DNA from: Melastoma dodecandrum
Lineage: Eukaryota > Streptophyta > Magnoliopsida > Myrtales > Melastomataceae
DNA length: 64,000 nucleotides
Direction of reading: 5' to 3'
Assembly (NCBI GenBank): GCA_029817715.1
Contig: JARUPY010000090.1
Location: 1-64,000, forward strand
The notes under the pieces are model-generated. The model was not told the origin of the DNA. It ran no database searches and worked only from the letters and a program-made list of their open reading frames with translations. Below, piece by piece: positions 56,350 through 64,000 of this stretch. Numbering within the stretch: the stretch's first letter is position 1; every line of letters begins with the position of its first letter. A program made the translations under genes and the position numbers.

Positions 56350-56595
56350 GCTTGATCTCCCGAGAGGGTGTCGGATCAAGCTGCACCGCCGCCGGCCGAG
56401 GACATATACGTGAATTCGCGTAGCGCCGGCGTCGTGGCGCGACGCCGCCGAGCCTCGCGCCACTCCTCCCGGCGCGCGTCACGCTCGTGGAAATGTCACA
56501 GTCCAAGAACTTGCGGCATTTCGGCTCGTCTAGAGTGGAAGCGGCTCGCCGATGCGTATAGCCTCTCCGCTCTATTCGAGAGACTATTGATCACG

Positions 56596-56752
56596 ATGGC
56601 CAAGGTGATCGCATCGGTTTCGGCTTGGCGACGCGTTGCACTGACGTGTGTACTGGCGCAGGGCGTCTGGACCGGCGCCCGTGCGGACGAGAGCGGCGGC
56701 AGTGCGGGCAGCGCCAAAAGCGCCTACTCGCTTTTCAATCCGGCGCCCGACA
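56596..56752 (+). pseudogene. truncated exported outer-membrane-type gene
   Basis: A signal peptide (VALTCVLAQGVWTGARA) is followed by SAKSAYSLFNPAPD, which resembles the first residues of mature transporter-like outer-membrane proteins (AYSLFNPTPD...). The likeness ends at once and the frame goes on as unrelated Arg-rich text. Probably a 5' gene fragment. Confidence 0.45.
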
Positions 56753-57233
56753 CGAGGAGGCGCTCGCCAGCTGGCTTAGGCGCAAGCGGGGCAGGGGTAT
56801 TCGGAAAGGAAGGCAGCTTCCGCCTAGCGCCCCTTTCGGTCATTCACCGTGCGGTTTTGCTAGACCGAAAGCAGTCAGCACCTGATTGCGGGTTCTTTCC
56901 GAGACGGGCATCCATCAAGTGATACGACGGCGCTCCAGGTTATAGACAATTGTGCCGCACCTATGCCTGCAGCGATCCGCACTCCAAATGCAATGGCAAG
57001 AGGACAATACCAAGACAGGCGATCGCCAAGATATTGCTCGCCTTAATATAGCATTCAGATCGCTCACGAATTCGCTGCTCAGGCTCCTTCCGTCACTCGG
57101 ATTGGATCATATCAAGGACGCCGCAGCCCATGTCATCGCCGCCGGTGCGGCACTACGCCATCGGCTTATCGAGGATCGGAGCCTTGAGCTTCGCGTTTGC
57201 AGCAGCCCAACACGCAACGTTCAGGAAGCGCGA
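56753..57233. other. interval without a supported gene
   Basis: 480 bp between the truncated gene and the PA2169-family gene. An open frame reading into the next gene exists, but its composition before 57234 is not convincing. Possible promoter for the downstream gene. Confidence 0.4.
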
Positions 57234-57689
57234 ATGGCCAACGGCACCCACGATATCAAATCGCTCAACAGCCTACTTGCCACCGTCATCGACAGCGTCG
57301 ACGGTTTTGAGCAAGCCAATAAGCTTGTCGACACGGCAAGCTTCAAGCCCATCTTCTTCGAGGTCATCAGCGAACGGCGGAAACTGGCCAGCGAGATCGA
57401 GGCAAAGATACGGTTGGCGGGTGGAACGCCGGACGACGAAGGTACGATGCTCGCCTCGGCCCATCGTGTCCTGATGAGGCTGCGCGACGCGGTATCGAGC
57501 GGCGACGTCGCTGTGGTCGATGAAGCTGAGCGGGGTGAAGATCACATCAAGGCGAAGTTTGAGGCGGCGGCGAATGATACCGAGCTATCGGCGGCCATCG
57601 CCGAATTTGTTGCCAATGCGGCTGCCCGCGTAGAGACGGGGCACGACATGATCCGCGACCTAAAGCACTCGCTCCACGCGGCTCAATAG
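57234..57689 (+). CDS. PA2169-family four-helix-bundle protein
   Basis: 151 residues, ATG at 57234 after AGGAAG. HDIKSLNSLLATVIDSVDGFEQA and then SERRKLASEIEAKIRLAGG match the PA2169/DUF2383 family, ferritin-like four-helix bundles often linked to stress response. The function is unknown. Followed by GGCCTCGGGCGGTC repeats in the 3' flank that may form a hairpin terminator (57734-57766). Confidence 0.82.
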   Translation: MANGTHDIKSLNSLLATVIDSVDGFEQANKLVDTASFKPIFFEVISERRKLASEIEAKIRLAGGTPDDEGTMLASAHRVLMRLRDAVSSGDVAVVDEAERGEDHIKAKFEAAANDTELSAAIAEFVANAAARVETGHDMIRDLKHSLHAAQ

Positions 57690-57735
57690 GCCGCGCTCTC
57701 GCGCTCCGTAACCCGCATCATCATCCGAGACCGCC

Positions 57736-57768
57736 CGGGGCCGCCGATCAACGGCCTCGGGCGGTCCC
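57736..57768. terminator. hairpin after the PA2169-family gene
   Basis: GACCGCCCGGGGCC and GGCCTCGGGCGGTC face each other with a four-base loop. It lies between convergent genes. Confidence 0.5.
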
Positions 57769-57795
57769 TATCAAGAAGCTAAGCCATCTTGCATC

Positions 57796-58284
57796 CTACA
57801 GGTTGCTCTGCTCGTCCTCAGAAGGCGTGTCGTTTGGCCGATAGTAGAGGCGAGCGCACTCGTCACGCAGCACCCCGCCCTCGATCACAAGGTCGTCGCG
57901 ATAGGCATCGCGGATAAAGTCGAGCGTCTCAACGTGGCGCGCCTCGAAGTACATGCGATGGACGTCGTTGCGCCCGGCGCCGAAGACAATGCGCCCTACC
58001 TTCGACCAAATGCCAGCCATCGTGCACATGCCGCAAGGCTGCAGCGTCGTGTACAGTGTCGCGCCGCGCAGCTCGCCGTTTTCATGATCCTGGCCCGCGG
58101 CGCGCAGTGCCAGGATCTCAGCATGGGCTGTTGCGTCGTGCAGCTCCGCAACCCGGTTGCGCTCGACGGCGATGACCCGACCGTCAAGGACGATCACGCT
58201 GCCGATTGGTGAGAGCGACGGGTCAGAGCCCCGCTCAGTGGCAACCGCAACTGCCTGCCGCATGTACTCTTCGTCGCTTGCCAT
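57796..58284 (-). CDS. nucleoside deaminase, CMP/dCMP deaminase family
   Basis: 162 residues. Zinc site complete: TAHAEILALR (HAE) and TLQPCGMC (PCxxC). The fold suits guanine or cytosine deaminase rather than tRNA adenosine deaminase, because the C-terminus lacks the basic TadA tail. Substrate not determined. Confidence 0.88.
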   Translation of the reverse strand: MASDEEYMRQAVAVATERGSDPSLSPIGSVIVLDGRVIAVERNRVAELHDATAHAEILALRAAGQDHENGELRGATLYTTLQPCGMCTMAGIWSKVGRIVFGAGRNDVHRMYFEARHVETLDFIRDAYRDDLVIEGGVLRDECARLYYRPNDTPSEDEQSNL

Positions 58285-58383
58285 GTTGCACTCCCAAGTG
58301 TGCAGCAGGCAATCGCAGCATAGTCGCGAGGTTGCGGGACGGAACCAGCTTGTACTCTGCGCCTTGAAGTCGCGGAGGTGGTT

Positions 58384-59160
58384 ATGCTGCTACGCCATGA
58401 GCCGGACAGAACCCTGGCGATCACTCAGCCGCGTCACGCGTGGCTGGCCGGTGAGTTGGCCCGCGCATGGGGCGGCGCGCGCTTCTTCGTACCGAAGCCT
58501 CGCGAAGCCCTCATCTGCGCAGTCGCCCTTCACGACATCGGCTGGACTGAGTGGGAGCGCGCACCACAAATCGACAGCGACACTGGGCTGCCGCTGACGT
58601 TCGACAAGGTCGAAGCAACGGTTCACACGCGCCTTTGGCAAACAGGCGTCGAGGCCGCAGGTATCTACGGCGCATTGCCGGCTTTGCATGTCTCGCGTCA
58701 TGGTGTGGCGATCTATGACCTAACGTTTGACCGCAGCACTGCGAGGCCAGAGCAAGCCGCAGCCGTAGATCAGTTCATAGCGCGGCAGCAGGCCTATCAA
58801 TCGGCCGAAATCGCTAATCTCGCACGCGACCCTCAAACGGCCGCATGGGTCTCCGATGAAAATCTAGAACTCACCCGCGCCTTCATCGTCGCCGTTGATA
58901 CCTTGTCGCTGAAGCTATGCTGGGGCTTAGAGGAAGCCCGTGTGCAAGGCGTGCCGCACCGGGAAGGGCTGCTCGATCTAGAGGTCAGGCGCCGCTCGTG
59001 CGGCCAGATCACCGTCGATCCTTGGCCATTCACAAGCGACAGGCTGACGGTCGCAATTGAGGGGAAAGTCATCCAACCAGTTAGCTCGCAAAGCGCGTTG
59101 GACAGGATGTTGAAGGAGGCAACGCCGGACTACCAACGCATCACTCTGCTGCCGACGTGA
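58384..59160 (+). CDS. DUF3891 family protein
   Basis: 258 residues. MLLRHEPDRTLAITQPRHAWLAGELARAWG and CAVALHDIGWTEWERAP match DUF3891. The HDxG pattern (ALHDIGW) resembles a metal-dependent phosphohydrolase. Function unknown. I used ATG 58384 with GGAGG five bases upstream instead of the GTG at 58378. Confidence 0.82.
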   Translation: MLLRHEPDRTLAITQPRHAWLAGELARAWGGARFFVPKPREALICAVALHDIGWTEWERAPQIDSDTGLPLTFDKVEATVHTRLWQTGVEAAGIYGALPALHVSRHGVAIYDLTFDRSTARPEQAAAVDQFIARQQAYQSAEIANLARDPQTAAWVSDENLELTRAFIVAVDTLSLKLCWGLEEARVQGVPHREGLLDLEVRRRSCGQITVDPWPFTSDRLTVAIEGKVIQPVSSQSALDRMLKEATPDYQRITLLPT

Positions 59161-59279
59161 TCCCAAAGCGGCTGCGGAGAGAACCGCGTAAAGCGAGTTT
59201 TCTCGGCACTCACCCGTTTGGGCGACGCAGTCGCCTAGAGCCGGAGGTACTTTGTCCTTCCCTTTTGGGAGGGTCAGTG

Positions 59280-59423
59280 ATGCCAACGAATATCGCCTTA
59301 CGCCGCCGCCGCTCTCTGGCCTTTCCGTTGTTCGCGGTCCTCATCGGCCTGATGTTCTTCGCTCTCGAAGCCGTCGATCCCGTGGCCTTGAAGGTGGAGG
59401 CGAGCCAGCTTAGCGCGCCATAG
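59280..59423 (+). CDS. 47-residue membrane protein
   Basis: ATG at 59280 with GGGAGG eight bases upstream. A short basic leader (NIALRRRRS) precedes one membrane helix (LAFPLFAVLIGLMFFALEAV). No family recognised. Confidence 0.5.
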   Translation: MPTNIALRRRRSLAFPLFAVLIGLMFFALEAVDPVALKVEASQLSAP

Positions 59424-59483
59424 GCACCGCCAACGTTCACGCTCAGTCGCTCGGCTTCATCCGACCATCGTCGCTCCGTCTCC

Positions 59484-60581
59484 TCAGGTCCAATAGAGGA
59501 TCTTGGCCTGCGGCAAGCGCTTGGCGATGATGCCGCTTGTGGTGGCTCGCATCTCCTTCATCAGCGGCGCCGGATAGACGTGCTTCACCGAGCCGAACTT
59601 GGTGAACTTCTTCGTGCGCTCGGCCTCGTCCATCGCGAGCGTGCTGCCGGGGTACCAGCCTTGCAGAACCGCCTTGGACTTCGGCGTGAAGCGGTGCGTG
59701 ATCAGCTCGGCGGTGAGGTCGAGGCCGGCGACACCGTCTAGGTGGTCGGCGGCGATCGCGGCGAGAACGTCATACTCTGACTGCCAACCTTCGATGGGCT
59801 GTATCGGCGCTACGACGAGGCCGACAGGGTAGCCGTCGCGGGCGAGTCGAGCGAGGGCGTGAAGGCGGGTCGCGAGGGAGTCCGTTCCACCGTCAAATTT
59901 GATCAGCGAGGGCGCGTTGACCGACATGCGGACGCGGGTTCTCCCGTTGTGCGGTAGCCCGATCAGCGGCTCGATAGCTCCGAATTTGGTCGTGAAGCGC
60001 AACTGCACCGCAGCTTCCCACCCTCCAAAAAATCGGATCGACCGCGTAATGCTACCGGTGAGGTGTTCGAGCGCAACCGGGTCGGTATAGCAGGAGCACT
60101 CGAATGTCGTGCCCTCTGCGCTCCGCGCTGACAAAATCGAGGTCACAGCGCCTTTGCCGAGGTAGGCGGGAAGGCCGCCAAGTATCTCATCAAGGTTGGC
60201 ATAGACCCGGGTGATCGGCGCACCCGCGAGCGACCCGGCGAGGTAGCAATATTGGCAGTGCGCTGGGCACCCCTCGGCCAAATCGAAGCGCCAATCTGCC
60301 GAAGGTGCTATCGGCTGCAGGCGCCGTCGAGCTTCCGACGCGACGACCACGGCGAGAGTCGCTTTGGCTTGCACATAAACGCTTCGAGGATCGACGCCAT
60401 CGACGACATTCACGAGTCGGTCGTTGCGCAGCTCCACGATCTCCGCGCCACCTTCGGCCGCGCGTTGCGCAATCTCTCGACCGAGCTGAAATTGCGCTGC
60501 GGAAGGTGTCAGCAGGACTCGCTTTGGCCACCAAGTGCGTGGAGCAGGTGCATCGAGGCCGCCATTTCTGGCGGCAATCAC
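59484..60581 (-). CDS. spore-photoproduct-lyase-like radical SAM protein
   Basis: 365 residues. CPAHCQYCYL holds the three cysteines (CxxxCxxC) of the radical SAM cluster, after WRFDLAEGCPAHC. TTFECSCYTDPVALEHLTGS and the end LPQAKILYWT are close to SplB, the enzyme that repairs UV-induced spore photoproduct. Alphaproteobacteria do not form spores, so it may repair thymine dimers of that type in vegetative cells or have another substrate. Stands alone. Confidence 0.85.
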   Translation of the reverse strand: MIAARNGGLDAPAPRTWWPKRVLLTPSAAQFQLGREIAQRAAEGGAEIVELRNDRLVNVVDGVDPRSVYVQAKATLAVVVASEARRRLQPIAPSADWRFDLAEGCPAHCQYCYLAGSLAGAPITRVYANLDEILGGLPAYLGKGAVTSILSARSAEGTTFECSCYTDPVALEHLTGSITRSIRFFGGWEAAVQLRFTTKFGAIEPLIGLPHNGRTRVRMSVNAPSLIKFDGGTDSLATRLHALARLARDGYPVGLVVAPIQPIEGWQSEYDVLAAIAADHLDGVAGLDLTAELITHRFTPKSKAVLQGWYPGSTLAMDEAERTKKFTKFGSVKHVYPAPLMKEMRATTSGIIAKRLPQAKILYWT

Positions 60582-60944
60582 GAGCGCGACTTCATCGTGT
60601 TACGCGTTGTTTGCCGACACCGCGTCTCTGCAAAGGACTTAAGCTCGTCCCTCCACAAGAGCACCGCACAGACACTTTCAACATTGCGAACCGCTAGTGC
60701 TCGAGAAAGCGAACAGTATCTGGCACCATGGTAACGCGTCATCTCAGCTGAAATAGCGCTTCGACCATGATGCTGGTAGCGACTGCGACGTATGGCCCTC
60801 CGGGCCTGACGTCTGCTGGCACGGAGGCGCTTTGCCTTCAGCTGCGCAGAGGCCGGTGCGCGCTACGCCGCTTTCTTCCTCGTCGCCTTCTTCGCCGGCG
60901 GGCCGGTCATTTCGTCAGGCACTCGGCCCGTCGCTTTAAGCAGC
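60582..60944. other. interval between splB-like and cold-shock genes
   Basis: 363 bp. A minus-strand frame at 60863-60950 reads [17 protein letters not shown] then PPAKKATRKKAA before a stop, protein-like in composition but without its own start. It might be the true C-terminus of the frameshifted cold-shock gene. Confidence 0.4.
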
Positions 60945-61361
60945 TCAAAGGGTCGCGGCGACGCTGCTGCGGATTGGCTTGTCGAAGGTGGCCGTGCCGA
61001 CGGCGTCCTCCTCACAACGGATGCGGACAGCCGGGTCGGACAGGACTGGGTGGCCCGCAACCTCACTTGTATCCGGAACGGTGCTGATGCTGTTGCGGGG
61101 CGTATCAGTCTTGAGTCTTGCGAGGCAGCGCTGCTTCCTCCGCGGCTTCATGCACGAGGACGGCTTGAGGCCGAATACGAAGCCATTTTGACCGAGATCG
61201 GCGACGGCGTCGTAGGAGACCTTCTGACCTTCGTTGAGGGTGCGCAAGCCCGCTCGCTCGACCGCAGAGATGTGAACGAAAACATCTGGGCCGCCGGCAT
61301 CAGGCTGAATGAAGCCGTAGCCTTTCTCAGAGTTGAACCATTTCACGGTGCCAGTAGCCAT
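60945..61361 (-). CDS. cold-shock-domain protein with abnormal C-terminus
   Basis: 138 residues. The first ~55 match CspA proteins: [21 protein letters not shown] and [26 protein letters not shown], with RNP1 and RNP2 intact. After VSYDAVAD the usual short ending (~12 residues) is replaced by ~80 residues of unrelated, Arg/Lys-rich text. Either a natural extension, or the gene lost its end by a frameshift. RNA/DNA chaperone role assumed. Confidence 0.72.
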   Translation of the reverse strand: MATGTVKWFNSEKGYGFIQPDAGGPDVFVHISAVERAGLRTLNEGQKVSYDAVADLGQNGFVFGLKPSSCMKPRRKQRCLARLKTDTPRNSISTVPDTSEVAGHPVLSDPAVRIRCEEDAVGTATFDKPIRSSVAATL

Positions 61362-61927
61362 AGCGTTCCCAGACATTGAGTCACTTGACAAGCATAGCGA
61401 CACTCGACGCGTTTGGCTCGCGGCAACAGTAATCGCCCTGTGGAAGCCACGTGCACGCCGGGGGAACCCCGCGGCACGCAAAGGGCCGTCAAACAAGAAC
61501 AGGCGCCGACCACACCGATCGCACTAAGCGCCGCTTCTGGGCAGGGGGGTGTCTGGTTACGCGGCTTCCTGGATCAGCGTATCGGCAGTTGACTCCTTCG
61601 TCTTCCGAAGGCGGACTTTCACAACACGGACTTCGGCTTTTGCCGCCAGCTCGCGTACTCTATCTAATACTAATTTGTGTTTTCGATTCATCACGCATTC
61701 TCACATGGCGCTCAATTCCCTATATGTGGGCCTTCCGCAAGTTGGACTTTGTATTAATGTTGATAACTCGCGCCGTCTCAAGCGACCGGTCACAGCCAGG
61801 CCAACTACAAAAAAAGCGCGTCAGTTTTAGCGTCGTCGATGCTTGTGCGGCCAGCCTCAGAGATTCGGCCCAGGCGCTGCGCCGAGTTCAAGTCATTCTT
61901 AAGCTCAACGCCTTATCATAGGCGGCG
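61362..61927. other. gene-free interval upstream of csp gene
   Basis: 566 bp, partly AT-rich. It should carry the promoter and leader of the cold-shock gene (leftward) and of the membrane-protein gene (rightward). No coding region or repeat supported. Confidence 0.45.
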
Positions 61928-62581
61928 ATGACGGAAGCTGCATTTGTAGGCGAGGTACCTCGAGAGCCGCCTGCCGCGCGGGACGACGCCTATCGCCTCG
62001 TCAAAGGTTACATGGCCACGCTCGCTGGCCTCGGCGGGCTGGCGGCCGCGATCTACGGCATCTTCCTCGGCTTCATCGTCACCCCGTTCTATTACTACGA
62101 CGCGTTGGCGGTGATCGGCGTTGCGATCGGGCCGGCGGTTCTCGTGCTCATCGGCATGAAGCTGCTTGCTCCAGGCATCGGCGGACCGATCAAGCGGCTC
62201 GACGCTATCTGTGGCCTCTTCCTCTTCTGCATCGCCGGGCCCGGCAACTACGTCCTGCTGCTCAATCAGACGCTCGATCATTCCGTGGCCGTCGAGCAGA
62301 TGCTCCGCGTCGAGGACACATGGATACGGTCGGGTCGGCATGGCAACGACGCGTACATGGCAAGCGTCCGGCCCGACGTGCAAAGCCCGCTCGGTCGAAG
62401 ATCCCTGTACGGCTCGCAACCGGTGCGTCTCGCGCAGACGGAATGGCGTCATCTCGTGCCAGGCGAGAGCATGCTTTCGCTGCGCGTGCATCCCGGGCGC
62501 TTTGGCTTTGCCTGGTACGAGCCAGATCCTCAGGCTATCGCGCTAAGCTCAAGGTCGACCGGCAAAGACCGCCGGACCTAG
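61928..62581 (+). CDS. hypothetical inner-membrane protein
   Basis: 217 residues. Three membrane segments: ~30-50 (ATLAGLGGLAAAIYGIFLGFIV), ~58-80 (ALAVIGVAIGPAVLVLIGM) and ~92-112 (AICGLFLFCIAGPGNYVLLL). The C-terminal half is soluble. No family recognised. Confidence 0.68.
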   Translation: MTEAAFVGEVPREPPAARDDAYRLVKGYMATLAGLGGLAAAIYGIFLGFIVTPFYYYDALAVIGVAIGPAVLVLIGMKLLAPGIGGPIKRLDAICGLFLFCIAGPGNYVLLLNQTLDHSVAVEQMLRVEDTWIRSGRHGNDAYMASVRPDVQSPLGRRSLYGSQPVRLAQTEWRHLVPGESMLSLRVHPGRFGFAWYEPDPQAIALSSRSTGKDRRT

Positions 62582-62612
62582 GCGAAACCGGGCGTCACGC
62601 GCTTTGCCTGGG

Positions 62613-62819
62613 TCAAGGAGCGGCAGGTTGTCCGGGTATGCGGCCATTGTCGTCTCGCTCTGCCATCTGACGCAGCTCAAAAAGAACGTCTTCCAGAACG
62701 AAAACCGTGTCCATGGACAGCCGGTGCAAGCGGGCGTCGCCGCGAAGCTGATCTGCGATTTTGCGCGCCGCAGTGACGCGGGCCTCGGCGCGTTCGATCA
62801 TTGAGGACAACGATGTCAT
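62613..62819 (-). CDS. small hypothetical protein
   Basis: 68 residues from ATG 62819. Mostly helical (SMIERAEARVTAARKIADQLRG; VFVLEDVLFELRQMAERDD). No family recognised. Confidence 0.45.
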   Translation of the reverse strand: MTSLSSMIERAEARVTAARKIADQLRGDARLHRLSMDTVFVLEDVLFELRQMAERDDNGRIPGQPAAP

Positions 62820-62854
62820 TTGATACTTATGACTGAGAGCGTCCGTCGGCAGAC

Positions 62855-63121
62855 ATGTGTACAAGATCAGCGGCTAGAAAAACAGAGTTAGGGACAATTT
62901 TCATTAATGTTGGAGATAGTCCTGTGAATCCAGACGATCTTCTCCGTTTGGCTGCGTTGCTAAAAATCCAAGGGGAATCCGTTCGCCTCTTCGCAATCCT
63001 GGATAAGGCCGCAAACGGCGAAGCGCCGCGTATCCTCGCTCTATCCGCGCAGATTGACGACATTTCCGCTGAACTGAGACAACTCGCAAAGCAGCTTGGT
63101 GCCAATGAGACTGCCGATTGA
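62855..63121 (+). CDS. small hypothetical protein
   Basis: 88 residues. Helical with leucine spacing (DDLLRLAALLKIQGESVRLF; SAQIDDISAELRQLAKQLG). No family recognised. Divergent from the preceding small gene. Confidence 0.45.
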   Translation: MCTRSAARKTELGTIFINVGDSPVNPDDLLRLAALLKIQGESVRLFAILDKAANGEAPRILALSAQIDDISAELRQLAKQLGANETAD

Positions 63122-63151
63122 GGCGGTGAGCAAACCAGTGGCCCGCTCTGC

Positions 63152-63757
63152 TTAGCGCCTAAGGTCAGAGGCTCGAGTTTTCGCTCGCAAATCGATGAGG
63201 CGGCCGGGCGCAACGCTATCACCCCCGAAGTAGGGCCAATCGGTGGCGACGAGCATGGTGAGCGCCAGCGCGATCGTGAAAGAAAGCAGTCCCGTCATCA
63301 AAGCGTGCGCGACCAAATTTCTTACGCCAAAGATGACTGCGAAGAGGATCGTAGCGATCGATCCCAAAAGCACGACCGATCACACGGCCGGATCAACGCC
63401 GCTGGTCGCGATCGTCGATCGATCGAGCCGGATATCCGCCAGCGTGTCGAGCTGCTTCCGCAGGTTTTGCGCGGTAAGCATCTGCGAATAGTTGTTGACG
63501 GGAAGCGCGACTATATTGCTCCACAAAGCGTCTGCGCTGGCCCGAGAGGCCGTTGGCCATTGGTGCTGCGCCAGTTTGGCGAAGTGCCGAGCCTCGACGA
63601 GCTGCTGAGTGTGCCGTAACAACGCCGGAGCCGTTCTTATCGTGGTCGCGCTCTTCAATACGCCCGACGCCCCAAGGGCTTGCAATCTCGACCTGCAGGC
63701 TTTCGGCGGCACCTTGGGGTTCGCGTCGAGGTTCTGCCCGGACGCCCTAGTCGACAA
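63152..63757 (-). pseudogene. DUF4239-like membrane protein with in-frame TGA
   Basis: A single frame, interrupted by TGA at 63382-63380 and continuing two codons later. Upstream: PVNNYSQMLTAQNLRKQLDTLADIRLDRS; downstream: VVLLGSIATILFAVIFGVRN and two membrane helices ending WPYFGGDSVAPGRLIDLRA. This fits the C-terminal half of DUF4239 (bestrophin-like) proteins, in which a Trp lies where the TGA stands. A TGG to TGA change is the simplest explanation. The N-terminus is unclear. Confidence 0.6.
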
Positions 63758-63815
63758 GACGCTTGTCGCTGCCCTGGCGCAAAGTCAACGCGAAGCGCCA
63801 GCTGCTAAAACGAAG

Positions 63816-64000
63816 CTAGGCGGTCTGAAGGCGCACGGCCGATTGCTGGTATAGGTACACGCAGGCGGCTGCAAGCGCAGAATAGAGCAAAATGTTGAAC
63901 CAACCTAGGCTATTGATTGTGTGTTCCATTGTGGCAACGAACGAAATTATAGCTCCGAAGACATCCGCGACGCCATGCGCAAACAAAACTTTTCGTTGCG
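63816..64000 (-). CDS. C-terminal part of a hypothetical membrane protein (runs off the window)
   Basis: 61 codons before a TAG at 63818-63816, open to the window edge: VLFAHGVADVFGAIISFVATMEH, then LGWFNILLYSALAAACVYLYQ and a short polar end. Two membrane helices. Its start lies beyond base 64000. Confidence 0.5.
   Translation of the reverse strand, partial: QRKVLFAHGVADVFGAIISFVATMEHTINSLGWFNILLYSALAAACVYLYQQSAVRLQTA

Overview
The window is high-GC DNA from an alphaproteobacterium, most likely a member of Hyphomicrobiales (Rhizobiales). The evidence is an Irr-type iron regulator, a DivL pseudokinase with tyrosine in place of the H-box histidine, a TsaE-AmgK fusion beside a MurU-like gene, and a tRNA-His with G1:U72, A73 and no extra 5' G. 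I cannot place it more narrowly.

Bases 1-20,440 are mostly core genome. They hold a decayed fabA beside irr, lysC, manC, an EAL phosphodiesterase, yebC, a YoeB/YefM pair, a heme-barrel gene broken by one stop codon, a glutathione S-transferase, the murU / tsaE-amgK / divL cluster, ubiG, tRNA-His, dadA, rho, a DUF4424 gene and tRNA-Lys. A small AT-richer insert with a barstar-like gene follows tRNA-Lys.

Bases 22-37.4 kb hold an outer-membrane porin, a branched-chain amino-acid ABC operon (livK-livH-livM and a fused livG-livF), the dTDP-rhamnose operon rfbCBDA, ugd, a DHA2-type MFS exporter and a GT4 glycosyltransferase. manC, rfb, ugd and the GT4 gene together point to surface polysaccharide synthesis.

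Bases 37.5-54.5 kb are a mosaic accessory region. Its most notable content is a two-gene argonaute locus: a SIR2 / GHKL-ATPase-like / APAZ protein (38,173-40,989) overlapping a short MID-PIWI argonaute whose first catalytic Asp is replaced (40,967-42,478). After it come fragments of a possible helicase gene, a complete IS5/IS427-type element, two large unknown genes, a gene-poor stretch with eight iteron-like repeats on both strands, a frameshifted BRO-N gene, a MobA/MobL relaxase, and scars of IS91, xth, an XRE regulator, IS481 and eutB. The argonaute pair is probably an abortive-infection or plasmid-exclusion system: guide-directed recognition by the argonaute, NAD+ depletion by SIR2, with a third ATPase-like module between.

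Bases 54.5-64 kb return to chromosome-like content: an NCS1 permease with a cysteine-rich tail, a PA2169-family four-helix protein, a nucleoside deaminase, a DUF3891 gene, a radical-SAM spore-photoproduct-lyase-like gene, a cold-shock-domain gene with an abnormal C-terminus, and several small or broken genes. Disrupted frames are frequent across the window (fabA, heme barrel, BRO, mob accessory gene, DUF4239 gene), so either many genes are decaying or the assembly carries point errors.
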